Assembly (NCBI RefSeq): GCF_000746525.1
Contig: NZ_CP009048.1
Coordinates: 5,283,501 to 5,347,500, forward strand
Source: Pseudomonas alkylphenolica
GTDB taxonomy: Bacteria; Pseudomonadota; Gammaproteobacteria; Pseudomonadales; Pseudomonadaceae
Direction of reading: 5' to 3'
Length of the DNA: 64,000 nt
The notes under the pieces were generated by a model, which worked only from the letters and a program-made list of their open reading frames with translations, was not told the DNA's origin and ran no database searches. Below, piece after piece: positions 40,844-49,407 of this stretch (position 1 is the stretch's first letter; each line of letters begins with the position of its first letter). A program made the position numbers and the translations under genes.

Positions 40844-40849
40844 TGGGCC

Positions 40850-40886
40850 AAAGCCGGTGTCGCTGCCAAGCGTCACCGGCTTTTTT
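40850..40886 (+). terminator. Intrinsic terminator after sahH
   Basis: AAAGCCGGTG (40850-40859) pairs with CACCGGCTTT (40874-40883), then further Ts. It starts 6 bases after the sahH stop and separates it from metF, so metF needs its own promoter or read-through. Confidence 0.88.
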
Positions 40887-40939
40887 CTGTACGCCAGCCG
40901 CAGGGCTGGCCTGCTTGATCGGTTTACCAGGATTTCGCC

Positions 40940-41785
40940 ATGTCTCAGGAACGCCGTTACAGCTTCGAGTTCTTCCCGACCAAGACCGATGCTGGACATG
41001 AAAAACTGCTCGCCACTGCCCGCCAGCTGGCCAGCTACAACCCGGATTTCTTCTCCTGCACCTACGGTGCCGGTGGTTCGACCCGCGACCGCACGCTGAA
41101 CACCGTGCTGCAGCTGGAAAGCGAAGTGAAGGTTCCTGCCGCACCGCACCTGTCCTGCGTCGGTGACAGCAAGGAAGACCTGCGCAGCCTGCTGAGCCAG
41201 TACAAGGCCGCCGGCATCCAGCGCATCGTTGCCCTGCGCGGTGACCTGCCCTCGGGCATGGGCATGGCCAGCGGCGAGCTGCGCTACGCCAACGAACTGG
41301 TCGAGTTCATCCGCCAGGAAAGCGGCGATCACTTCCATATCGAAATCGCCGCCTACCCGGAAATGCATCCCCAGGCGCGCAACTTCGAAGATGACCTGAA
41401 GAACTTTGTGCGCAAGGCCAACGCCGGCGCCAACAGCGCCATTACCCAATACTTCTTCAACGCCGACAGCTACTTCTACTTCGTCGAGCGCGTGCAGCAG
41501 ATGGGTGTGGATATTCCTGTGGTTCCGGGGATCATGCCGATCACCAACTACAGCAAACTGGCGCGCTTCTCCGACGCTTGCGGCGCCGAGATCCCACGCT
41601 GGATCCGCAAACAACTGGAAGCCTATGGCGATGACGTCAACAGCATCCAGGCGTTCGGTGAAGAGGTCATCACCCGCATGTGCGAACAACTGCTGCAAGG
41701 CGGCGCACCGGGGCTGCACTTCTACACCCTGAATCAGGCCGATCCGAGCCTGGCGATCTGGAACAATCTCAAGTTGCCGCGTTGA
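40940..41785 (+). CDS. metF: 5,10-methylenetetrahydrofolate reductase
   Basis: 281 aa FAD enzyme making 5-methyl-THF for methionine synthesis. Signatures: YSFEFFPTKTDAG (about 7-19, conserved catalytic Glu), FFSCTYGAGGSTRDRT (about 37-52), GDLPSG (about 99-104) and QYFFNADSYFYFVER. The start ATG at 40940 has CAGGA 9-10 bases upstream. It completes, with metK and sahH, the methyl-cycle genes in this window. A terminator follows. Confidence 0.97.
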   Translation: MSQERRYSFEFFPTKTDAGHEKLLATARQLASYNPDFFSCTYGAGGSTRDRTLNTVLQLESEVKVPAAPHLSCVGDSKEDLRSLLSQYKAAGIQRIVALRGDLPSGMGMASGELRYANELVEFIRQESGDHFHIEIAAYPEMHPQARNFEDDLKNFVRKANAGANSAITQYFFNADSYFYFVERVQQMGVDIPVVPGIMPITNYSKLARFSDACGAEIPRWIRKQLEAYGDDVNSIQAFGEEVITRMCEQLLQGGAPGLHFYTLNQADPSLAIWNNLKLPR

Positions 41786-41827
41786 TCGTAGTACTACATC
41801 GCCAGTAACCATTACTGTGGGATACTC

Positions 41828-41857
41828 AAAGGCCTTGGTTTACGCTAAGGCCTTTTT
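41828..41857 (+). terminator. Intrinsic terminator after metF
   Basis: AAAGGCCTT (41828-41836) pairs with AAGGCCTTT (about 41847-41855) around GGTTTACGCT, followed by Ts. Located 43 bases after the metF stop. Confidence 0.85.
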
Positions 41858-41888
41858 GCATTCCACAGTCAACGGATGATCGTGCTTC

Positions 41889-42971
41889 ATGCCACACGGA
41901 CATACTCTGTCTCGCCCACAACTGGTTTACCTGGTATTCGGTGCCCCGACTTATCATCAGGAAGCCCAATTCAGCATCGTCAGCGCCCTGGCCAACCTGC
42001 GCAAGACCCCCGGCGAAGCGCTGGACATTCAGGTCTACAGCGACAATCCCGAGCCCTACCAGAACCTTCCGGTGAGCGTCCACACACTGGATGCCGCCAC
42101 CCGCGAAGCCTGGAACCAGCCTTATGGGTATCACTTTCGCAGCAAGCACATGGTCTTGCGCCAGGTACTGGCCGACGCGCCCGTGGCCGCGCTGATCGAT
42201 ACCGACACGTTCTTCCACCAATCACCGATTGAGCTGTTCCGGCGCATCAAGCCCGGCACCCTGCTGTGCAATGCCATCGGTGCCAATTTTGGCAGCAACC
42301 CGAAGTGCAGGCTGTACCAGAGCCTGGCAGCGCTACTTGAGTCGCGCGGGCTGGCTGACCGCCAGATGCCGCAGCTCAACTCCGGCGTCATCGGCCTGAT
42401 GCAGGAAGATGCTTCACTGCTCGACCACTCCATCGCCCTGATGGACGAGTACTACCCGCATGCCAACGGCGCGTACACCCTGGAAGAGTTCTGCCTGGCC
42501 GTGGCGGCCTATCGGCGCATGCAGCTCAACCAGTGCACCGACCTGCTGCATCACTACTGGAGCCGCAAACAGCTGTTCAGGGCCAAGGTCCAGGCCTGGC
42601 TGGCCAAGCACCAGCATGCGCCGCTGAGCTGCCAGGCGCTGCAGGATGTGGCCCTGGTCAACGCCCAGCTGCCAAAGCCACCAGCCCTGCACCGCCTTGG
42701 CTACAAGGCGCTGAGCCTGACCCTGCCCAGCGATCAGCGTCAGTTCCTGCGTGAACTGATGTACGGCTGCTATGAGTACCCCAACGAATTCGACCGTGCC
42801 TGTGCCCCTGTCTGGTGGGCCAAAGCACTGGAAAACGCCAATGCGCGTCATTCACGCCCGTTGTGCCACGAACAACTGCACCAGTGGTTCGAGCGCCCAG
42901 GCATGCGCCTGAGCCTGGGTAACAAACACAGCAGGGTTCGTGACATGCTGATAAAACGATCACAACGCTGA
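41889..42971 (+). CDS. Unrecognised protein with GT-A glycosyltransferase-like features
   Basis: 360 aa, cytoplasmic, no signal or membrane segment. The N-terminal 170 residues look like a GT-A nucleotide-sugar transferase: a first strand LVYLVFGAPTYHQEAQFSI, a second DIQVYSDNPEPY, a lysine/arginine helix RSKHMVLRQVL, and ALIDTDTFFHQSP (about 99-111) with a DxD metal-binding pattern, then LNSGVIGL. The C-terminal half is helix-rich, with many Gln, His and Trp residues. I cannot name a substrate. It starts 32 bases after the metF terminator and is separated by 65 bases from the next gene; no polysaccharide cluster surrounds it. Confidence 0.6.
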   Translation: MPHGHTLSRPQLVYLVFGAPTYHQEAQFSIVSALANLRKTPGEALDIQVYSDNPEPYQNLPVSVHTLDAATREAWNQPYGYHFRSKHMVLRQVLADAPVAALIDTDTFFHQSPIELFRRIKPGTLLCNAIGANFGSNPKCRLYQSLAALLESRGLADRQMPQLNSGVIGLMQEDASLLDHSIALMDEYYPHANGAYTLEEFCLAVAAYRRMQLNQCTDLLHHYWSRKQLFRAKVQAWLAKHQHAPLSCQALQDVALVNAQLPKPPALHRLGYKALSLTLPSDQRQFLRELMYGCYEYPNEFDRACAPVWWAKALENANARHSRPLCHEQLHQWFERPGMRLSLGNKHSRVRDMLIKRSQR

Positions 42972-43036
42972 ATACCTGACAAACCTGATGCGCACGACGA
43001 CTAGCCATCGCCGTGCGCACGTCGTACTCTCCAGCC

Positions 43037-43822
43037 ATGCCTGATTTCTCCCGCTTATTGACCGCCCTGCTGCTCACTTGCCTGAGTGCATTTGCCCACG
43101 GCGAGAAGCTGCGTATCGTCACCGAACCCTGGGCACCCTATGTCTATGTGGAAAGCGGTCAGGCCAAAGGCATCGACTACGACGTCACTGTCGAAGTGTT
43201 CAAGCGCCTGGGTGTGGAAGTGGACTGGCAGTTCCTGCCTTGGAAGCGTTGTCTGGCGATGATTGATCAAGGCCTGGCAGACGGCATCCTGGATATTTTC
43301 TACACCGAACAGCGCGCCAATCAACTCCTCTACCCCAACGAACCGTTGTCCGATGTGGAATTCGTGCTGTTCTATGCCAATACCCGGCCCCATCCGGTCA
43401 ACAGCCTGCAAGACCTGCGCGGCCTGACCGTTGGCACCTCCCCAGGCTATTCCTATGCGCCAGCGTTCAGCGATTCGCCATTTTTTACCCGCGAGCCAGC
43501 GCCAACCCATGAAGCCAACTTCGGCAAATTGCAGCGCGGGCGCATCGACTTGCTGATCACCGACCGCCGCGTCGGTCGCTACCTCAGTAAATATCTTGGC
43601 CTGGATCAGCAGATCAGCGAGCTGCCATTGGTGGTCAGCCGCCAGAGCCAGTACCTGGCGGTACGCCGCGATGCCGGCATGGACAACTTGATTCAACGCT
43701 TTAACGCCGAGCTGAACCGCTTCAAGCAAGAGCCGGCCTATGCGGCCCTGAATGCCCGCTATGCCGGTGCCGAAGAAAACTTTCGAACCACCGTTGAGCA
43801 GCAGGAACGCAGCACGCCCTGA
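43037..43822 (+). CDS. Periplasmic solute-binding-like protein (SBP_bac_3)
   Basis: 261 aa. The ATG at 43037 gives a signal peptide (MPDFSRLLTALLLTCLSAF, cleavage after AHG). The mature protein begins EKLRIVTEPWAPYVYVESGQ, and GIDYDVTVEVFKRLGVEVDW plus DLRGLTVGTSPGYSY are usual for family-3 binding proteins. It is a stand-alone gene without permease or ATPase, like the gene at 18481-19218, to which it shows general similarity in the first strands (KLR(I/L)V.(E/D)(P/S)W.P). Ligand unknown. Confidence 0.8.
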   Translation: MPDFSRLLTALLLTCLSAFAHGEKLRIVTEPWAPYVYVESGQAKGIDYDVTVEVFKRLGVEVDWQFLPWKRCLAMIDQGLADGILDIFYTEQRANQLLYPNEPLSDVEFVLFYANTRPHPVNSLQDLRGLTVGTSPGYSYAPAFSDSPFFTREPAPTHEANFGKLQRGRIDLLITDRRVGRYLSKYLGLDQQISELPLVVSRQSQYLAVRRDAGMDNLIQRFNAELNRFKQEPAYAALNARYAGAEENFRTTVEQQERSTP

Positions 43823-43831
43823 ATGCTCTGT

Positions 43832-44045
43832 TATACTCGGGCCTTCCCGCCAGGCTTACGCCCGGACGCTCGGCCTTGCAAAAGGCATCCCGACGGCAGG
43901 ACAGCGCGGCCAAGAGCCCGCCCGCCATACTCCGGATGCGCATTGAAGACCCTGCTGGACCGGACGCGATAGCATCACCCGATGCCCGTCGCGCCAGGCA
44001 AGATTATCCCATCGGGCTTAGCCCCCACTAAGAACAGGATTGCTC
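43832..44045 (+). promoter_or_regulatory. Promoter candidate and long GC-rich leader of rhlE
   Basis: A TATACT box at 43832-43837 (with no good -35) lies about 205 bases before the rhlE start. The stretch between has no open frame I trust and can form hairpins, for example CCCGATG (43978-43984) with CATCGGG (44010-44016). A long structured leader before a DEAD-box helicase could be used for autoregulation or cold response; this is inference only. Confidence 0.35.
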
Positions 44046-45938
44046 ATGTCCTTTGCTTCCCTCGGTCTCTCCGAGGCTCTAGTCAGTGCCATCGAGGCTG
44101 CTGGCTATACCCAGCCCACTCCGGTGCAACAGCGGGCCATTCCCGCCGTGTTGCAAGGTCGCGACCTGATGGTTGCCGCCCAGACAGGTACTGGTAAAAC
44201 CGGTGGTTTCGCCCTGCCGATCCTCGAACGCCTGTTTCCAGGTGGTCACCCAGACAAATCCCAGCGTCATGGCCCTCGCCAGCCGCGGGTTCTGGTGCTG
44301 ACCCCGACGCGCGAACTGGCCGCCCAGGTGCATGACAGCTTCAAGGTTTATGCCCGTGACCTCAAATTCGTCAGCGCCTGCATCTTCGGTGGCGTCGGCA
44401 TGAACCCACAGGTTCAGGCCATGGCCCGTGGCGTTGATGTGCTGGTGGCCTGCCCGGGCCGTTTGCTCGACCTCGCCGGCCAAGGCAGTGTCGACCTCTC
44501 CCACGTCGAAACCCTGGTACTGGACGAAGCCGACCGCATGCTCGACATGGGCTTCATCCACGACGTGAAGAAAGTCCTCGCACGCCTGCCGGCCAAGCGT
44601 CAGAACCTGCTGTTCTCGGCGACCTTCTCCAAGGACATCACCGACCTTGCCGACAAGCTGCTGCACAACCCCGAGCGCATCGAGGTTACCCCGCCGAACA
44701 CCACGGTCGAGCGGATCGAACAGCGTGTCTACCGCCTGCCGGCCAGCCATAAGCGTGCCCTGCTGGCCCACCTGATCACCACCGGCGCGTGGGAACAGGT
44801 ACTGGTTTTCACCCGCACCAAGCACGGCGCCAACCGCCTGGCTGAATACCTGGAAAAGCACGGCCTGACCGCCGCCGCGATCCACGGCAACAAGAGCCAG
44901 AATGCCCGCACCAAAGCCCTGGCCGACTTCAAGGCCGGCACCGTGCGCATCATGGTTGCCACCGATATCGCTGCCCGTGGCCTGGACATCGACCAACTGC
45001 CGCATGTGGTCAACTTCGAGCTGCCCAACGTCGAAGAAGATTATGTGCACCGGATCGGTCGTACCGGCCGTGCCGGTCGCTCGGGTGAAGCGATCTCGCT
45101 GGTCGCTCCGGATGAAGAAAAGCTGCTCAAGAGCATCGAGCGCGTCACGCGCCAGAAGATCCCGGATGGCGACCTGATGGGCTTTGATGCCTCCAAGGTT
45201 GAAGCCGAGAAACCTGAAGTCCGCGAGCGTCCACAAAACAACCCGCGTGGTGGCCGTGGTCAGCGTGCTGACGGCACCAACACCGGCAACGGCGGACGCA
45301 AAGACAAGGGCAAGGATCAGGGCAAGGAAAAAGGTCGCGACAAAGACAAGGAAAAAACCGCAGAGAAGTCTGCCGGTGGCCGCCAGGAACGCAAACCACG
45401 CGACAACAAAAAGCCTCGCCCGCAACAGTCCGCACAAGCCGGCGCGCCATCGGTACCCGCTAATCGTGACCCAGAAGAGTTTCTGGATGACGAAGTGGAC
45501 AACTTTGGTAACCGCGCCGACTACGTCAGCCCTTACCAGAACAAGGGCAACCAGGGTCGCAACCGTCGCCCTGGCGCACCCGCCCAGGCAGGTGCCGGCG
45601 CCAGTGGCCAGCCGCGTAGCGGTGGTGGCCAAGGCCGCAACAACAATGGCCCGCGTACCGGTACAGGTGGTTCGGCCAGCGGCGAGAAACGCGGTGGTTC
45701 GCGTAATGGCGGCGGTGGTCAGCCGCGCCGTGACGGCGGCGGCGCCCGCAATCGTCGTCCGAACAGCGACAATCAATCGGGCGAGCCAGCCGTGCGCAAT
45801 CCGCGTGAAGGCCAGCCACAACCGAAGATCATGCACAAAGAGTCGAAGATCGACCGTTTCCCGACTGCCGAACAGCTTGAGCAACTGCCAAGCCGTCCAC
45901 GTGGCGAGAAACCTGCACTGCTGACGCGTAATCGCTGA
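44046..45938 (+). CDS. rhlE: ATP-dependent RNA helicase RhlE
   Basis: 630 aa. The DEAD-box core (about 1-370) has QTGTGKT (motif I), [24 protein letters not shown] and [13 protein letters not shown] in order and matches RhlE. The remaining 260 residues are low-complexity: a charged segment of Lys/Asp/Glu/Gly (about 405-445), then an Arg/Gly/Asn/Gln-rich part, ending [20 protein letters not shown]. Such tails in RhlE proteins of pseudomonads bind RNA and recruit the RNA degradosome. The ATG at 44046 has CAGGA about 8 bases upstream; a TTG at 44040 would add two residues. Confidence 0.93.
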   Translation: MSFASLGLSEALVSAIEAAGYTQPTPVQQRAIPAVLQGRDLMVAAQTGTGKTGGFALPILERLFPGGHPDKSQRHGPRQPRVLVLTPTRELAAQVHDSFKVYARDLKFVSACIFGGVGMNPQVQAMARGVDVLVACPGRLLDLAGQGSVDLSHVETLVLDEADRMLDMGFIHDVKKVLARLPAKRQNLLFSATFSKDITDLADKLLHNPERIEVTPPNTTVERIEQRVYRLPASHKRALLAHLITTGAWEQVLVFTRTKHGANRLAEYLEKHGLTAAAIHGNKSQNARTKALADFKAGTVRIMVATDIAARGLDIDQLPHVVNFELPNVEEDYVHRIGRTGRAGRSGEAISLVAPDEEKLLKSIERVTRQKIPDGDLMGFDASKVEAEKPEVRERPQNNPRGGRGQRADGTNTGNGGRKDKGKDQGKEKGRDKDKEKTAEKSAGGRQERKPRDNKKPRPQQSAQAGAPSVPANRDPEEFLDDEVDNFGNRADYVSPYQNKGNQGRNRRPGAPAQAGAGASGQPRSGGGQGRNNNGPRTGTGGSASGEKRGGSRNGGGGQPRRDGGGARNRRPNSDNQSGEPAVRNPREGQPQPKIMHKESKIDRFPTAEQLEQLPSRPRGEKPALLTRNR

Positions 45939-45955
45939 TTCCGTCATGCAGATAC

Positions 45956-45985
45956 AAAAACGCCGCCCCTAGGGGCGGCGTTTTT
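45956..45985. terminator. Bidirectional terminator between rhlE and yceI
   Basis: A perfect 30-bp palindrome: AAAAACGCCGCCCCT (45956-45970) and AGGGGCGGCGTTTTT (45971-45985). It has A- and T-runs on both sides and serves both convergent genes. Confidence 0.95.
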
Positions 45986-46001
45986 GTTGGTGCGGCAACA
46001 A

Positions 46002-46580
46002 TTACTTCTGCTTGATGCCTTCGATCGAGATATCCAGATCCAGGGTCTGCGAAGTAGCGCCTGGGCCTTTGATGCCGAAATCGTTCAGGTTCAAGGTGGT
46101 GGTAGCGTTGAAACCTGCACGCTCGCCGCCCCATGGATCCTTGCCTTCACCGTTGAAGGTAGCCTTGAAGGTTACCGGCTTGGTTACGCCGTGCATGGTC
46201 AGGTCGCCAGTCACGTCAGCGGTTTTCTCGCCAGTCGGCTTGACGCTGGTGGAGACGAACTTGGCCTCTGGGTACTTCTTCACATCGAGGAAATCTTTGC
46301 TGGCGATGTGCTTGTCACGCTCGGCGTGGTTGGACCACAGGCTGGCGGTTTTCAGGTCGACAGCGATCTTGCTGGCTTCAGGCTTGGCCGCATCCCAGCT
46401 GAAGGAACCGTCGAAGTCCTTGAAGGTACCGTGGATGAAGCTGTAACCCAGGTGGCTGATTTTCCAGTCTACGAAGGCATGCTGGCCTTCCTTGTCGATC
46501 TTGTAGTCTGCAGCCATGGCCTGGCCAGCCGAAAGCAGTGCGGTACCGAGCGCCAGAGCGGCAAAAGTCTTTTTCAACAT
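46002..46580 (-). CDS. yceI: YceI family periplasmic protein
   Basis: 192 aa. A signal peptide ([20 protein letters not shown], cleavage after AMA) precedes the lipocalin-like YceI barrel: [20 protein letters not shown], then [16 protein letters not shown] and [20 protein letters not shown]. YceI proteins bind long isoprenoid chains such as those of quinones. The gene follows the cytochrome b561 gene by 33 bases, the same arrangement as E. coli yceJ-yceI, which suggests a joint role in membrane redox. Confidence 0.92.
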   Translation of the reverse strand: MLKKTFAALALGTALLSAGQAMAADYKIDKEGQHAFVDWKISHLGYSFIHGTFKDFDGSFSWDAAKPEASKIAVDLKTASLWSNHAERDKHIASKDFLDVKKYPEAKFVSTSVKPTGEKTADVTGDLTMHGVTKPVTFKATFNGEGKDPWGGERAGFNATTTLNLNDFGIKGPGATSQTLDLDISIEGIKQK

Positions 46581-46613
46581 GCGTCTATATCCCTTTGGAG
46601 TGGAGGTTGAACA

Positions 46614-47165
46614 TCAAGCTTTGCGGCCCAGCATGCGTTTGAGGGTCGCGTCACGGTCGATAAAGTGGTGCTTCAGGGCAGCCAGTCCGTGCAGACCGGC
46701 AAAAATCACCAGGCCCCAGGCCAGGTAGAAATGGATTACACCGGCAATATCCGCCTGATCGGGCAAGTCGCTGACCAGCGCTGGCACTTCAAAAAGGCCG
46801 AACACCGGGATACCCACGCCATCGGAGGTGGATATCAGGTAACCGGCGATCATCACCGCGAACAGGCCAAGATAAAGCAGACCGTGCCCGGCCTTGGAGG
46901 CTATGCGTGTCAGCTTGCCGTGGTTCGGCAGCGCCGCTGGTGGCGGGCTGATGAAGCGCCAGGCCACGCGCGCCAACATCACTGCCAGCAAGACCAGGCC
47001 GATGCTCTTGTGCAGGTCGGGGGCTTCTTTGCGCCAAGGACTGTAGTAGTCCAGGCCCATCATCCACAGACCCAGCCCGAACAAACCGAACACTGCCAGT
47101 GCCACGCCCCAGTGCATGACGATGCTGACCAGGCCGTAGCGAGAAGATGAATTGCGCAGTTGCAT
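46614..47165 (-). CDS. cybB: Cytochrome b561 (CybB/YceJ type)
   Basis: 183 aa with four hydrophobic helices and haem-ligand histidines: H18 in IVMHWGVALAVFG, H52 in DLHKSIG, and two more in the C-terminal part (VIHFYLAWGL, AGLHGLAALKHHF). It moves electrons from ubiquinol, with superoxide oxidase activity shown for the E. coli homologue. It forms an operon with yceI. The promoter must lie in 47166-47317, where the sequence is AT-rich. Confidence 0.9.
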   Translation of the reverse strand: MQLRNSSSRYGLVSIVMHWGVALAVFGLFGLGLWMMGLDYYSPWRKEAPDLHKSIGLVLLAVMLARVAWRFISPPPAALPNHGKLTRIASKAGHGLLYLGLFAVMIAGYLISTSDGVGIPVFGLFEVPALVSDLPDQADIAGVIHFYLAWGLVIFAGLHGLAALKHHFIDRDATLKRMLGRKA

Positions 47166-47317
47166 TGCCGTGTTTCCCTGTAAGAACTGTGCTCAGACTA
47201 ACAACTTATTTATCGAATTAAAGCGGAAAAATTTGCTTCGAAATATCGAAAAAAACGATGAATAGTGTGTAACAGCGTTATTAAGGAAACATTAACTGTA
47301 GGGGAAGGTGTAGCGAC

Positions 47318-47383
47318 ATCGCGGGGCAAGCCCGCTCCCACAGGATTGACTCTGATCCTGTGGGAGCGGGCTTGCCCCGCGAT
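47318..47383. repeat. REP inverted pair 10
   Basis: Inverted REP copies at 47318-47341 and 47360-47383. Inner bases AGGATTGACTCTGATCCT also pair (AGGAT with ATCCT), making one long hairpin just downstream of the amine oxidase stop (47397). Confidence 0.93.
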
Positions 47384-47396
47384 AAATCCAACTCAA

Positions 47397-49217
47397 TTAC
47401 TGCGCTTTAGCCTGCACGTTGGCCACTGGCTTCTTGACCGGCGCAGGTTTCGCGGCGGTCTTCTTCGCCTGCTCGGCCTTGGCCACCGGCTTTTTCACCG
47501 GTGCTGGCTTGACTGCCGCCTTGGCGGGCGCAGCCTTGACCGGTGCAGCCTTGACCGGCTCTTCCTTGGCAACCGGAGGCACTACTGGCGCAGGAGCTGC
47601 AACCGGTGCCTGAGCAGCTTCCGCCGGCTTGGCCGCAGGTTTTTCAACCGGCTTGTCGTCACTGCCGAACATCCGCGAGAAGAAGCCTGGCTTGCTCGCT
47701 TCCTTCTTCACCGGATCCGCTGCCTTGGCAGACTTGTCGGACGACCCACCAAACAGGTTGGAGAAGAAGTTGCCCTTGCTGGCCGCCACCGCAGTAGCGG
47801 CTGCTGCTGCGGCTGGCGCCGCGCTGACAGGGTCGAAGGACTTGCCCGTCGACAGGTCCTGGACCTGGCTGGCTGCACGCTGACCACTGCGCAACGCGCC
47901 TTCGAGCGTGCCAGGGTAGAGCGCATCAGTGTGCTCACCGGCAAAGGCGATACGCTGCACCGGACGCTCCCACAAGCGCCAGAATTTGCTGATCTGGCCC
48001 GGACCATAGGCCAGGTAGGCACCGCCCATGTTGGCGTCGGTGCTGTAACGGCGGACTTCGTAACCGGTGAAGGCTCCGCGAGCCTGTGGGTAGAACGCAT
48101 GCATGCGGATCAACACCTGGTCGACCATCTGCTTGTCGCCGAAAGCCTGCAGCAGGCGCGCGTTGTCGCCGGACAGGTTGATGACAACGTTGGCGCCACC
48201 TTTGAGCGCAGGCTCGACCCACAGCATGCCAAGACCGGTGTTGCTGTAGATTTCGCCAGACATGCGCGCACGGCTCTCCCACACAGGGTGCTTGAACTTC
48301 AGCAACAGCTGGTCACGCCAGCCATAGTTGGTGCCCTTCAAGGCGGCCAGGTGTTTGGTGTCCAGGCCCGGGGTCATCTGAATCTTGGCCAGCGCGCGCA
48401 GTGGCACGGCCAGGACCACGTAATCGGCCTGATAACCGACGCTGCCGACTTTGACAGTCACGCCGTCCTTGTCCTGGGTAATGGCACTGACCGGCGAGCT
48501 GGTCTTGATGGTCTTCAGCTGCTTGACGAACGCCTGGGCAAGCACCGGGCTGCCACCTGGCAGGCGCGCGGCGCGCAGGTCACGGTCGCTGACGCCGCGA
48601 TAGACGCGGGTCTGCTGGGCGAAATACAGCAGCGACAGGCGCGATGGCTCGTCGTAGCGGGTGCGGATCTGCTGGTTGACCAACTGACGCGCGGTGGTCG
48701 GCAGCTGCAGCTTGTCCAGCCAACTGGACACGTTCAGCTGGTCGAGGGCGAACAAGGTGCTGTTGGCCGCCGGGTTCTGCGGGTCGTCAATCGAGCGCGC
48801 CAGATCGTCGAGGGTCTTTTCATAGCGCTTGAGCGCCTCGGCGGTCGCCGGTTGCTTGGTCGCAAGGTCGGACGAGCTGAAATACTCGCCATCGATCAGG
48901 TAACCCGGTGTACGGACGAACTCCGGTGCCGGCAGGGTGCTGATCTTGAAGGTATCGAGGTACTGGTTGAGGATCGGCTGGGCCTTGCTGTTACCGATCC
49001 ATTCGCTGGTGGCCAGCCCGGAACGCCCGCCCATCCCCGATTTGGCTTCGAGCAGGGTTACCTGCCAGCCCTTGCCCTGCAATTCATAAGCGGCAGTCAG
49101 GCCAGCCAGACCACCGCCGACGACGATTGCCGTCGGGGTTTTGTCCTTGGCCAGCGCAGTGCCGCTGAACAGTCCTATCATTACCAGCGCACAGGCGCGC
49201 AGCCACCCAGCAGACAT
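47397..49217 (-). CDS. Flavin-containing amine oxidoreductase with Lys/Pro/Ala-rich C-terminal tail
   Basis: 606 aa. The ATG at 49217 (GGAG 9 bases upstream) starts a signal peptide, MSAGWLRACALVMIGLFSGT, cut after ALA. Residues about 30-445 are an FAD amine oxidase: AIVVGGGLAGLTAAYELQG, LLEAKSGMGGRSG, and the C-terminal FAGEHTDALYPGTLEGALRSG. The last 150 residues are low-complexity: two related blocks, FFSNLFGGSSDKSAKAADPV and FFSRMFGSDDKPVEKPAAKP, then repeats of KPAPVKKPVAK type. The tail is unlike known monoamine oxidases. Export is predicted although FAD is usually loaded before Tat export; no twin-arginine is seen. Substrate unknown. Confidence 0.82.
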   Translation of the reverse strand: MSAGWLRACALVMIGLFSGTALAKDKTPTAIVVGGGLAGLTAAYELQGKGWQVTLLEAKSGMGGRSGLATSEWIGNSKAQPILNQYLDTFKISTLPAPEFVRTPGYLIDGEYFSSSDLATKQPATAEALKRYEKTLDDLARSIDDPQNPAANSTLFALDQLNVSSWLDKLQLPTTARQLVNQQIRTRYDEPSRLSLLYFAQQTRVYRGVSDRDLRAARLPGGSPVLAQAFVKQLKTIKTSSPVSAITQDKDGVTVKVGSVGYQADYVVLAVPLRALAKIQMTPGLDTKHLAALKGTNYGWRDQLLLKFKHPVWESRARMSGEIYSNTGLGMLWVEPALKGGANVVINLSGDNARLLQAFGDKQMVDQVLIRMHAFYPQARGAFTGYEVRRYSTDANMGGAYLAYGPGQISKFWRLWERPVQRIAFAGEHTDALYPGTLEGALRSGQRAASQVQDLSTGKSFDPVSAAPAAAAAATAVAASKGNFFSNLFGGSSDKSAKAADPVKKEASKPGFFSRMFGSDDKPVEKPAAKPAEAAQAPVAAPAPVVPPVAKEEPVKAAPVKAAPAKAAVKPAPVKKPVAKAEQAKKTAAKPAPVKKPVANVQAKAQ

Positions 49218-49407
49218 GTTGGCGAACTCCGGATCAAAGCAGAAAGATGGGGGGATTCCCCCTGGAAAGAGTAGCCGAAGAATACGCGAGGCCAAGTCCC
49301 CCGGCTAGCGACGCCAGCGGCTGATTGCATGTCACGGGTTGTCCTCGACCGACGCATTGCATAGGCTTGCGCCGCATGTCCGCGCTGTCGTCGCCAGGAG
49401 AAGAGAA

